Source: Saccoglossus kowalevskii
Lineage: Eukaryota > Hemichordata > Enteropneusta > Harrimaniidae
Direction: 5' to 3'
DNA: 10,153 nucleotides
NCBI RefSeq assembly: GCF_000003605.2
Contig: NW_003155239.1
Coordinates: forward strand, 500,035 to 510,187
This document shows positions 1 to 7,021 of this stretch, in pieces. How positions within the stretch are numbered: the stretch's first letter is position 1; each line of letters opens with the position of its first letter. The position numbers and the translations under genes are program-made. The notes beneath the pieces are model-generated. The model made no database searches, had not been told where the DNA came from, and worked only from the letters and a program-made list of their open reading frames with translations.

Positions 1-71
1 CTGAAAAAAATCAAATTTCAGAAGGAGGAAGAAACTCCTACATAGATGGGCTAAGTGATAGTGAATATACC

Positions 72-85
72 ATCACCATGGCAAC
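72..85 (+). promoter_or_regulatory. RFX X-box-like site 1
   Basis: ATCACCATGGCAAC fits the full 14-base X-box form RTNRCCNNRGYAAC with no mismatch. RFX-family factors bind this imperfect palindrome, classically near the start sites of ciliary genes in animals. By my estimate, fewer than 0.1 such matches are expected by chance on both strands of a window this size, yet there are two perfect ones (see 3342-3355). No transcription start or gene is visible beside this copy, so it may be a distal site or a coincidence. Confidence 0.4.
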
Positions 86-253
86 CAAGCCTATCAAATT
101 CTTCTATTTCCTAGGGTATCCAAGTAGGACTTCCTGTTGATGGAGCTGAAAATCAGTAGTATGTAATTTTATCATCATCGTTTGGACTATTTAGTTGGTT
201 TTGCCAGAAGTGACTCTTTTAGAGTTATAATTTATTTTTCCACTGCGTCCTTG

Positions 254-267
254 TTTTTTTTTTTTTT
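254..267. repeat. T14 homopolymer
   Basis: Fourteen uninterrupted T bases, followed by AAA. This is a simple low-complexity tract, one of many in the window, and likely to vary in length between individuals. Confidence 0.9.
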
Positions 268-462
268 AAATCCAATTTTTCCCTCTAATAATGCTTGAGG
301 TAACCTTGGAATAAGCACATAAGTGTTAACAGTTATGGTTAGAATGATTAACAATCACATCTAAACAATATTACTATTATTAAATAGAATCTATATTACA
401 ATTTACTCGTTACACTGATGAAGCTTTCATGCCAACACGGTTGCCTTAATTCCCCATCTTTG

Positions 463-476
463 GTTGCCATGACAAT
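463..476 (-). promoter_or_regulatory. RFX X-box-like site 2, one mismatch
   Basis: Read on the minus strand the sequence is ATTGTCATGGCAAC. It fits the relaxed X-box RYYNYY-N2-RRNRAC and has one mismatch (T for C at position 5) to the stricter form. It lies about 390 bases from site 1. The relaxed consensus occurs often by chance, so this copy alone is weak evidence. Confidence 0.3.
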
Positions 477-547
477 AAACTACATTCACATATCTTTCCC
501 ATCCCCTTATAAAAACATTTTTTTTTGGCAATATTTCTCTACTGTTT

Positions 548-555
548 CCCCCCCC
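548..555. repeat. C8 homopolymer
   Basis: Eight C bases following TTT in otherwise A/T-rich DNA. A longer C run occurs at 9902-9913. Confidence 0.9.
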
Positions 556-649
556 AAGTTTAAACACCTGACTGTAAAGCCTGTCAGTACCAGTGAGTTG
601 TCCGTGAGTTGTTGGTAGGGACATTACCATGGTTCATATTTCAGACAAG

Positions 650-667
650 CTTGATTTCTTGTTTCAG
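650..667 (+). other. Candidate 3' splice site (weak)
   Basis: A T-rich tract, CTTGATTTCTTGTTTCAG, ends in CAG and resembles a metazoan 3' splice site. A second TTTCAG lies about 20 bases upstream. No open frame or good 5' splice site follows, so it may be fortuitous. Confidence 0.15.
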
Positions 668-834
668 TTGAGGACTTAATGTAAACAGTCTAACTATTTC
701 AGCACGCTCAGCGCTGAAGGGAAAATTCTAAATATTTTGACCACAATTTGTTGTGTGTCAGTGCTTTGACCAGTCAAGCAATTCCTCTAAGCTAGCAACT
801 TGCCTGCACCCAAAATATTGAAACGTTGTCAGAA

Positions 835-852
835 TTTTTTTTTTTTTTTTTT
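835..852. repeat. T18 homopolymer
   Basis: Eighteen T bases in a row, joint longest homopolymer in the window with 9390-9407. The plus-strand open frame across it (800-1021) owes its run of phenylalanines to this tract and is not a gene. Confidence 0.9.
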
Positions 853-1222
853 AAACAGCAATTATTATCTTATTTTCTTTGTATTTGATGATTTCTCATA
901 TTATTTTGTATATAAATTGCATGGTGACAGACCAACCCAGCACGTAGTTGGGGGCTTTACAAAAACAGGTTTTTTGCTAAAAGCAATGTTTTTCTTTCCT
1001 GTTTACCATGGTGGTCTCTGAGAAACTAATACTAGAATGAAATAGAGAAAGGATTTTGAATCTCAATAGTTTTGACAGTGGCTCCAAAAACAAAAAAATA
1101 TGTCTTATAGGTATACTGACAGCGTTGGCAGATAATATTACTAGGATGAATTACATGGATTCTATGATGTATATCTAATAACAACTAGCTTTGGGGCCAA
1201 TAAATCGGAAATACAAAAGATT

Positions 1223-1234
1223 AGTTCAAGTTCA
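1223..1234 (+). promoter_or_regulatory. AGTTCA direct repeat, zero spacing
   Basis: AGTTCAAGTTCA is two identical nuclear-receptor-like half-sites with no spacer. It contains TCAAGTTCA, which fits the published DR0 preference of the orphan receptor GCNF/NR6A1. The site is isolated, with no supporting context, so binding is only a possibility. Confidence 0.15.
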
Positions 1235-1570
1235 AATGTCTCCTGGTTACGAACAAATCCCAATACAGCTATCATTATAATCCTCTTGGTATTAAATATT
1301 TGTGTGTGATTGTAAGGGCCAGAAAAAAAAATATTCATGTTTTTAGTTCATTGTGTTTGACTGTTAAAAACATCTCATCACAATTTCTGTTTTAGATTCA
1401 TCGTCAGAATTTTAGAAAAAGCATGAAAGAAAAATTCAGTTTTCATGAAATTTCATAACAAAAGCATATAGCAAAAGTTACTGATAATTTTAGAGAAAAA
1501 GAAAAAAAAAATTGGATTCTAGAAAGCTAAAAAAAATTGATTTTTTCTTGGCCAGAGAAATACAACTGTC

Positions 1571-1578
1571 ATGCAAAT
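1571..1578 (+). promoter_or_regulatory. POU octamer (ATGCAAAT), isolated
   Basis: An exact copy of the canonical octamer bound by POU-domain proteins. About one copy is expected by chance in A/T-rich DNA of this length, so on its own it carries little weight. Other exact copies lie at 4700-4707 and 7281-7288, all on the plus strand. Confidence 0.2.
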
Positions 1579-1907
1579 ATCTGAAATCTTGATTTACGTC
1601 TTTTTTCGAATAAAATTTCTAAAAATCAGTAAAAACATTACCCAAATTAAAAAATAAAAATAAAAATCAGACAATTAAACTTAAATTCGTTGTCATGATC
1701 AGTAAACAGTTGTGATGTATGTATACTAGATCTGACACTTGGGATGCATCGAAGAACACTTGAAATACGAAAATGGTAGCGTTAACAGCTTCATTACTTT
1801 TGATTTGATATAGATACTTTTAACAAGCTACACGTCCCAAGTCGCACAAAGGAAATTTACACACTGGAAAAGAGTGCAAATTGTTTATAATGGCTTAAAA
1901 GGACATG

Positions 1908-1947
1908 CCGGTGAATATCTTACCGGGAACGCATCGTCTCCCCGGTA
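1908..1947. other. CCGG-based alternative hairpins
   Basis: TACCGGG at 1921-1927 pairs perfectly with CCCGGTA at 1941-1947 across a 13-base loop. ACCGG within the first arm can instead pair with CCGGT at 1908-1912. The two stems are mutually exclusive. In a window this A/T-rich, three CCGG cores within 40 bases are unusual. The arms are short, so a structured RNA is not established. CCGGT also resembles half of a Grainyhead-type site (AACCGGTT). Confidence 0.3.
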
Positions 1948-1949
1948 TT

Positions 1950-2800
1950 GTTTCCCAAGGTGCATCTTTTCTATCTTGCTCATCATAGTCACGGTGTCAG
2001 TGTTGCTTTGTAGACGACTTAAAACCTCATCACATTCGGGCAGGGTAAAGTGGCGTAGCCTGCACGGCTGTAGCTGTAGCCATTAACATGATCGCTCTTC
2101 TGTCCAAGTTAAATGCCTCGTAAAAAGAGTCTTTGACATTATTAAGCCAAGTAATTTTCTAATGGCACGTGATAATGTTGGATTTAAGGACAACAACTGA
2201 TTTTTACTGATCTGTTATAATTACTAATTATATAAAAAAAATTCAAATTATTGAAAATGATGGATACACTTGCGAAAAACAAATGTTACAAACATCAATT
2301 GTGATGTACCCGTATTATTTTCATTATTATTGAGGTCAACATAAACTTCCCAGTGCTTGCAGATTTGAAGCCAAAGATTACAGCTTTGAGAGAGGGGTTG
2401 AATTCCGTTTAATCCTGTTTTTCAGAAAAAAACCCATCACATTTGTCAGTAAAAAAAAGCAATCAAACGAAAATCCTTCTAATCATAACAGAATGAACGG
2501 ATAATCCCATCGTAGTTATTTAGTTATAAGCTTTGCACAAAGGTACAATGCATTTTTATTTTATTTTTATGCTTAGAAATCCCGACTGGAGACTTGATAT
2601 TCAATTTTATTGGAAGATGAATACCCTCGCAAATATGAAATTTCAAGACAGTCAAGCACAAAAACTTACGAAAAAAAAAAAAAAATTATGTCATTACTGG
2701 ATAGCATTTAAAATTTGTTATTAATAATTTAAGTTTGATTTGTTGTTAATTCTTCTCATTTTGTTTTATTATCAATTCGGGTTTTAATCTTAAAACATGT
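1950..2800. other. Non-coding stretch
   Basis: No supported gene. The 70-codon frame at 1874-2086 lacks an ATG start (it begins at GTG) and has no recognisable domain. The 63-codon frame at 2533-2724 runs through an A15 tract that gives a lysine run. An acceptor-like CTGTTTTTCAG ends at 2425 but leads into an A-run rather than an open frame. Confidence 0.6.
2671..2685. repeat. A15 homopolymer
   Basis: Fifteen A bases. No AATAAA hexamer lies just upstream and no flanking duplication is visible, so it does not look like the tail of a retrocopy. Confidence 0.9.
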
Positions 2801-2805
2801 CAAAT

Positions 2806-2865
2806 ATGCAATAAAGTCAAAATAAATGCAATAAACATCAATGTTCTCGGTGGCGGTTGATGTGA
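2806..2865 (+). terminator. Candidate polyadenylation region
   Basis: Three AATAAA hexamers start at 2810, 2821 and 2830. The first and third sit in an identical ATGCAATAAA context repeated 20 bases apart. A GT-rich stretch follows at about 2840-2865 (GGTGGCGGTTGATGTG), where a downstream U/GU-rich element would lie in an animal poly(A) site. AATAAA is common in A/T-rich DNA, and no upstream open frame identifies a gene that would end here. The order of elements is right; function is inferred. Confidence 0.25.
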
Positions 2866-2919
2866 ATACATTACATTTGTATCACACATAATAAGACCAA
2901 AAAATTTGTGCTTTTATTA

Positions 2920-2927
2920 TGATTTAT
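2920..2927 (+). promoter_or_regulatory. PBX-HOX-like site
   Basis: TGATTTAT, inside ATGATTTATCTATGATT, fits the composite site of PBX with posterior HOX proteins. It is a short motif in A/T-rich DNA and is offered only as a candidate. Confidence 0.15.
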
Positions 2928-2950
2928 CTATGATTTTCTCAAATTCTGAC

Positions 2951-2965
2951 AAAAAAAAAAAAAAA
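2951..2965. repeat. A15 homopolymer
   Basis: Fifteen A bases followed by TTGTG, the same length as the tract at 2671-2685. The flanks of the two tracts differ, so they are not copies of one repeat. Confidence 0.9.
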
Positions 2966-3309
2966 TTGTGATATGTATGGTACTGTTGGTATAGCAACCT
3001 AAAAAAAATAAAAATAAATGTTTTTGGGTGCTGAAGAATCTATAACATCAAACAAGAGCTGTCAGTCAAGTGGTTGATGAAAACCAGAAAAAACATCATC
3101 TGGGATAAAAATTGAAACAAAAAGACATTTTGGCATTGAAAACTATTCACACATCCTTTTTTCGCATTCTACCAGATTCTCAGTTTGTTTTTATTCACAG
3201 TTTGATTTGAAAGTGAAACCGAACTGGGTATCCCTGACACTTGTGTGTGGTTAAAAGCTAATTCAACTCATCAGACAGCAGACTTTTCACCTTGTCAGCT
3301 CAACGAATG

Positions 3310-3317
3310 CCAGCTGG
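3310..3317. promoter_or_regulatory. E-box palindrome CCAGCTGG
   Basis: An 8-base perfect palindrome around CAGCTG, a core bound by bHLH factors. It lies 25 bases from the X-box within the candidate module. Another CAGCTG occurs alone at 7761-7766. Confidence 0.3.
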
Positions 3318-3341
3318 ACTACAGTTGTTGTGGCAATAGAT

Positions 3342-3355
3342 GTCACCATAGCAAC
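3342..3355 (+). promoter_or_regulatory. RFX X-box-like site 3, perfect
   Basis: GTCACCATAGCAAC matches RTNRCCNNRGYAAC at every position, with the usual two-base spacer between half-sites. Known X-boxes recruit RFX factors and are typical of promoters of ciliary and intraflagellar-transport genes, usually close to the transcription start. The adjoining ETS core supports a promoter reading more than an isolated match would. No ciliary gene is visible in the window. Confidence 0.5.
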
Positions 3356-3373
3356 TACAAAATCCCGGAAGTG
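3354..3373 (+). promoter_or_regulatory. ZNF143-like sequence overlapping an ETS core
   Basis: The stretch begins ACTACAA and continues through TCCC, as in the ZNF143/Staf consensus (ACTACAA-Y-TCCC-AG...), but with one extra base between the two blocks and a poor match after TCCC. Its last nine bases, CCGGAAGTG, are a strong ETS (GABP-like) core. Its first two bases overlap the X-box. The ETS call is firmer than the ZNF143 call because of the insertion. Confidence 0.35.
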
Positions 3374-3376
3374 AGT
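3371..3376 (+). other. Candidate 5' splice site GAA|GTGAGT
   Basis: GTGAGT follows GGAA and is a good match to the animal donor consensus. It would place an exon end inside the ETS core, implying a very short first exon if transcription starts in this module. It may equally be part of the ETS site alone. Confidence 0.15.
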
Positions 3377-3561
3377 AGCAGGAACAAAGGGCATCATTTT
3401 ATTCCTATTTAGTGTTTATTTTCAGTGATTTCCTACACATCGGGACTTCCTTCCTTGAGTATTATATTCCCTCGTTTTATTTCAAGGGTTTGACAATTAA
3501 ATTCTCAATAGTGTTTGCTTAAACTAGGGCTTTATATCAATCATTCTTTCTGTTTTTTTTT

Positions 3562-3591
3562 ATGTGCGACGACAATCTCTGTGCAACAGGT
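3562..3591 (+). other. Possible tiny exon ending in CAG|GTTAGT
   Basis: An ATG at 3562 opens nine codons plus one base up to CAG|GTTAGT at 3589/3590, a fair donor. Joined to the acceptor at 3847, the frame would stop after about nine more codons, so a protein is unlikely; an untranslated exon is possible. The preceding T-rich tract could also make this AG an acceptor. No transcript evidence is available from sequence alone. Confidence 0.1.
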
Positions 3592-3803
3592 TAGTGATTT
3601 CTCGCAACTGGAACTCAGATGAAACATAACTACAGTGCATCAAATCAAATTGAGTCAGTCGGTCAATCATGTAACTTTTAAACAACTGTGAAAACATTAT
3701 GCATTTTTGCATTGCATATTCTCATTTTGTGTCATTGAGGTTTAAATATATAAAATTTTAAAATGGCATTTCTCAATCTCATCTATCTTGGGTGGTCAAC
3801 ATA

Positions 3804-3847
3804 TTTTTCTTTTCTTTTTTTTTCTTTTTTCTATTTCCATACAACAG
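3804..3847 (+). other. Candidate 3' splice site with strong pyrimidine tract
   Basis: A nearly pure T/C tract of over 30 bases is followed by ATACAACAG, with AG at 3846-3847. This is among the best acceptor-like signals in the window. The sequence after it soon meets a stop in the frame from 3562. On the opposite strand the same place reads GAG|GTAAGA (3854-3862), a strong donor, so which strand (if any) is transcribed is ambiguous. Confidence 0.2.
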
Positions 3848-4530
3848 CGTCTTTCTTACCTCAATTTCCAGTATAATGCACTTAAGCAAAAGTGAATTAA
3901 CTTAAAAAAAAAAAAAAAACAGTTTTGTGTGTTGTACAAAGTGTTGATGTGTGGCGAGCCGTCCATTTCAATCTATTGTTCGGCACACAGTAAATAACTT
4001 AAAGGAAATAGGATCTTAGTGAAAACAGTACAAGCCAAATGAAGAGCTTTTAAAACTGGAGTTTGGGTCAAAGTTGGACTATCCAATCTAACAGCCCACT
4101 CTGGTAATAGGTCCATACTTTTAAACATTGGTCAATATTATTGTTTGGGTTAGTCAAATAAATGGGAGGCCTAGACAAACATTTTACTCCTTGAGACTGT
4201 TCATCAACTTTCTGACTGCCCGCTGTGTGGGATAATAAACCGTGGCTATGGCTTTAACAGACTATAACACAGATCTAGCATCAATGAAACCCACCGTGGT
4301 GTGTATGTTTTCTACTCCAAGCAATGAACCACTCAATAATTGACGCTGTGGACAAATTTGATCTGGATTCATTTGAGGGATAAATTTCCCCCTCCCAAGT
4401 TTAATATCTAAACAGTTCCACTTTTACGTCAATATTTAGGTATTCTTACTAGGTCCCCCTTCTACATAACTCCCTGGTTAGAATATTAAGAAACCTGATT
4501 CTTTAAGAACCAGTTTTATTTGTCCATCAG
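3848..4530. other. Non-coding stretch
   Basis: No open frame of note. An A16 tract is at 3904-3919. From about 4190 to 4490 the sequence is less repetitive, with AACCGTGG and CACCGTGG about 50 bases apart. It may be part of a regulatory block leading into the module at 4530, but I see no decisive motif. Confidence 0.5.
3904..3919. repeat. A16 homopolymer
   Basis: Sixteen A bases following CTT. No poly(A) signal hexamer is visible just upstream. Confidence 0.9.
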
Positions 4531-4538
4531 TACACTGT

Positions 4539-4548
4539 GGGAATTCCA
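4539..4548 (+). promoter_or_regulatory. Dorsal/NF-kB-type site
   Basis: GGGAATTCCA fits the Dorsal consensus GGGWWWWCCM and its first nine bases are a palindromic kappa-B site. It lies about 20 bases before an E-box/RUNX pair and 130 bases before the octamer cluster, so it may be part of one enhancer. Function is inferred from the match. Confidence 0.3.
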
Positions 4549-4563
4549 GACACAAGCTTTGCC

Positions 4564-4575
4564 CCACATGTGGTT
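4564..4575 (+). promoter_or_regulatory. CACATGTG E-box overlapping RUNX site
   Basis: CCACATGTGG (4564-4573) is a 10-base perfect palindrome containing the E-box CACATGTG. TGTGGTT (4569-4575) is an exact RUNX core overlapping its right half. Binding by the two factor classes would be mutually exclusive or cooperative. The following GTTGCCATTATCAAC is a near X-box with one mismatch at a three-base spacing. Confidence 0.3.
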
Positions 4576-4665
4576 GCCATTATCAACTTCAAGCTACTGA
4601 CTGTCTTTTGAGAGAAAAAAAACACAAAATCCACAAAAACATAGCAATGGCAAAGCATGGCATTT

Positions 4666-4731
4666 ATCAAAGTGGTCCTATGCTAATTAGCTCATTATTA
4701 TGCAAATTAGGGAGATGTTAAATGCTAATGA
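4666..4731 (+). promoter_or_regulatory. POU/homeodomain cluster with three spaced octamers
   Basis: Three ATGCWAAT octamers start at 4680, 4700 and 4722, spaced 20 and 22 bases, or about two helical turns, on the same strand. The first two share an 11-base ATGCWAATTAG context, and the middle one is the canonical ATGCAAAT. Between the first two, 4684-4697 (TAATTAGCTCATTA) is a 14-base palindrome with one mismatched pair, made of two homeodomain ATTA cores. A TCF/LEF site ATCAAAG (4666-4672) sits just before. This phased arrangement is what a developmental enhancer looks like. The target gene and the factors are unknown. Confidence 0.45.
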
Positions 4732-4866
4732 ACTGTCCAACAGGAGAGTGACTGGCAAGTTGAGTGCAAAAATAACTTGAATGAGCCACGTAAGTGGGGA
4801 AGCAAATAATTGTACAAAGCGTTCACACATGAAGACATCATTGTAGCACCGAAAGTTGTGTACACA

Positions 4867-4884
4867 TACCTACCTACCTACCTA
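4867..4884. repeat. TACC tetranucleotide repeat, about 4.5 units
   Basis: Four exact TACC units plus TA form a short microsatellite. It is the clearest tetranucleotide repeat in the window. Confidence 0.9.
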
Positions 4885-5704
4885 AACAACTCATGTAAAA
4901 AAAAAGGAAGACAAGCCAAAACAATTAAATTAAGTGGGGGCAAAAGGTTGTAAAAACCCCATCGCTTTGTAATAAAGTTGACATGGTTACTCAGTGAGAG
5001 CGGAAACATGAGTGCATGCATTAAATGATTCACTGCAATGAAAAAAGGACAAATAGTTTTTTTACCGCTTTCATTTGGGTTTTGATCATATGAGTGGTAA
5101 ACTAATAACGCCAGACTGTATACCAATCCAAAATACTGCTGTATTTTCCAAGCTAAGTATCTCAGTAAATGTATGCTACGGTTTTGATCATCACAACAGT
5201 GGACTGGAGAGGGCAGACTAACCTGTCACTAACAATCTTGTCAGAGTTTAGAATTCTGTACAAAGTGTCTTTCATTTTAACACTTTACACCAAAATCAAC
5301 TTTCAGAAAATCAATCTGCATAAATTTTTCCACATTTAGAAAAAAAACAATTTGATCAACCTATGTAGGCAATGAAAGATGATGTCTTTTTGGTCCAAAA
5401 TTAACAAATAAATTACAGAAAACACTTAAAAACATGGGAAATGCTGTTTTAAAATGTTGGCAGAATAAATTATGCAGTTAAAAAAAATATATATAATTTT
5501 AAGAAAATAATTATTATTTACAAAATCTAATAAGCTGAGATAATGAAGTAAATGAAGAAAAATTCATATAATAATTACACAACTTCGCATAAATTTGTTT
5601 CAATATTTGTATTTTTGCTTTATATGCAACATACTGACACAGGTGTGTCTATGCACAAAATAAGTCATATTTTAATCATCTGTTAGAAAACGAATCCTTT
5701 TTTC

Positions 5705-5714
5705 TGATTTATGA
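5705..5714 (+). promoter_or_regulatory. PBX-HOX-like site TGATTTATGA
   Basis: This 10-mer differs only in its last base from the TGATTTATGG preferred by PBX with posterior HOX proteins. It is the better of two such sites (the other is at 2920-2927). The surrounding sequence offers no further support. Confidence 0.2.
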
Positions 5715-6771
5715 GAATGCCTATTAGGAATGTACTTCTTATGGAGCAAATATGGTAATCTTATACATAAACAAGTTTTAAACATTTTAGAAATACGATC
5801 GTTTCAATTTTCATTTAGTATTTATATTTCCATGGATTCAAAGTCAAAACACATTTTTTAAATATCACTTTAAAGGAACTATTATTTTTTCTTAGGCAAG
5901 AAAATGAAAATTCACAAGGATACCATGATAGGCTCACAAAAAAAGTTAAATGAAAAAAAATTTGCAATTGGTTGAATTTTCCTTTTGATAGTTTCTTGGG
6001 GCGGGACCTTTTTCATAGTTGTATAGTCAAGACCAGAAGAAAAATGAAAACCACATGTAGGCGGGCATCCCACAGTGCCTTAAATGCTTTGCTAATTTCT
6101 AAGGTCTTGGGAAGCGGCTCAGTTCACATATCAATTGCAGATAGTTGTATCGAGATGTTATGATATTTTAACCATGAAGAATACCGACACAGGACCACCT
6201 CAAGATATACTGCCTGTGACAGCCAAGGCCACCTAGGAAGAAGCCAGCACTGTATATGGGAGAAAAATTAGTTTGAATTGTGGCAGGGTCTATGAAGCAT
6301 GAAACACTGACCCAGGGGAGAGGGGCGAATTGGACAGCTTTACGTCAAATCTGAGCGGCTAAATAACCAATGAAACACAATTAGCGCAAGAAGTTCATTA
6401 CACAGTCTTTACGGTTTCAATAAAATTGTACTGGCACCCCAATGAGCTGTTCAAGAAAGAAAGAAGATTAATTTATAGGGGGTACAGCACTGCAATACCT
6501 AATGCGCAGGAGGTCGCTGACCAATGCAGTCAATTGTCAAGCCTCAGTAGACTCGACTGGACGCTCCACAACTTTCACAACAATCAACGCACTCCATCAA
6601 TCCAACGCCACCATTCCAAAAGGAGTTTCTGTTTGAATGTAATTGGAAGGTAGATACAATTAAGGGGCCATGGGCTTGTTAAATGGAACTATTGGGACCT
6701 CAGCGAAAACTAGCCATTCAATTCTATGCCATGCTTTAGGCTAAGAGTGCTTACAATCCAACCCCCTGAGC

Positions 6772-6786
6772 ACTAACTGAGTTAGT
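6772..6786. other. 15-base palindrome before a T tract
   Basis: ACTAACTGAGTTAGT has 7-base perfect arms around a central G and runs directly into a T-rich tract. A hairpin followed by T resembles a terminator in form, but in an animal sequence with no upstream gene that reading has no support. Confidence 0.35.
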
Positions 6787-6840
6787 TTTTTTTTTTATCT
6801 ACGAATAATGTCTGCTCTCACTTTTTGACTTGATAGCTTT

Positions 6841-6860
6841 GTCTGTTTGACCAAACAGAC
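6841..6860. promoter_or_regulatory. 20-base inverted repeat GTCTGTTTG/CAAACAGAC
   Basis: Two perfect 9-base arms are separated by the two bases AC. Each arm begins with a SMAD-type GTCT/AGAC element and holds a forkhead-like TGTTTG core, so the site could bind a symmetric SMAD/FOX assembly. A 9-base arm with so small a spacer is unlikely by chance at any given place. Binding is inferred from the motifs. Confidence 0.35.
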
Positions 6861-6956
6861 CACCTGGCCATAGTGCTTACAGAGTGCCAGAGTTTCTTTC
6901 ATTACGATACTATTGTACTACGGTAATAGAGACGACCAACCAATGTACAAAGCTAC

Positions 6957-6974
6957 TTATTATAATTATAATAA
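6957..6974. other. 18-base perfect A/T palindrome
   Basis: TTATTATAATTATAATAA is a perfect palindrome without spacer. Being pure A/T it arises by chance more easily than a mixed-base palindrome would. It contains TAATTA homeodomain cores. Confidence 0.4.
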
Positions 6975-7021
6975 ACTAATTCATCTTTTAGCCTAAGCCA
7001 TTTTGACGAAGCTTCACCTGT

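Larger units (their letters stand above)
1..834. other. A/T-rich non-coding stretch
   Basis: No defensible gene. The open frames of 66-67 codons on the two strands around 418-630 overlap each other and resemble no family I know. The stretch holds a T14 tract (254-267), a C8 run (548-555), two RFX X-box-like sites listed separately, and an acceptor-like TTTCAG near 667. Nothing else stands out. Confidence 0.6.
853..1870. other. A/T-rich non-coding stretch
   Basis: Low-complexity sequence with many short A and T runs, notably 1498-1540 and 1645-1668. It holds one near X-box around CCATGG (1002-1015), an AGTTCA direct repeat (1223-1234), a POU octamer (1571-1578) and two ACACTTG copies 22 bases apart (1735 and 1757). 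No gene is supported on either strand. Confidence 0.6.
3240..3390. promoter_or_regulatory. Candidate promoter or enhancer module
   Basis: This block is visibly less A/T-rich and less repetitive than its surroundings. It packs a RUNX-type TGTGGTT (3246-3252), a palindromic E-box CCAGCTGG (3310-3317), a perfect RFX X-box (3342-3355), an ACTACAA...TCCC sequence resembling a ZNF143 site (3354-3373), an ETS core CCGGAAGTG (3365-3373) and AACAAAGG, a TCF/LEF-type site (3383-3390). RFX, ZNF143 and ETS sites typify animal TATA-less promoters, and I see no clear TATA box. Which strand would be transcribed is unclear. A splice-donor-like GTGAGT overlaps the ETS site. Promoter identity is inferred from motif clustering only. 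Confidence 0.4.
4740..6740. other. Non-coding stretch
   Basis: No supported gene. The minus-strand frame 4878-5126 (82 codons) has a hydrophobic composition expected of A/T-rich DNA and no recognisable motif. The plus-strand frames at 5972-6163 and 6426-6653 are similar, and the latter starts at TTG. GTAAGT after CCAC at 4790 is an isolated donor-like site. CACAGG and CCTGTG about 20 bases apart near 6188-6220 are a weak inverted repeat. I see nothing else. Confidence 0.55.

Noticed and set aside
2985-2998. A further X-box-like GTTGGTATAGCAAC
   Set aside because: The right half-site is good, but the left half has two mismatches to the strict consensus, so I do not count it with the other three.
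2671-3919. A15-A16 tracts as tails of processed retrocopies
   Set aside because: No AATAAA lies shortly before the tracts, and neither target-site duplications nor a recognisable source gene is visible. Simple slippage explains them better.
4878-5126. Minus-strand 82-codon open frame
   Set aside because: Hydrophobic, A/T-driven composition with no family motif. Runs of this length are expected by chance here, and no splice or promoter context supports it.
6426-6653. Plus-strand 75-codon open frame
   Set aside because: Begins at TTG, shows no domain, and has no clear acceptor upstream or donor downstream.
6763-6785. miR-125-like string (CCCTGAG then CTAACT)
   Set aside because: It shares the CCCTGAG seed and a CTAACT block with miR-125 but lacks a base between them, and neither flank supplies a complementary arm for a precursor hairpin. 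The local palindrome pairs with itself instead.
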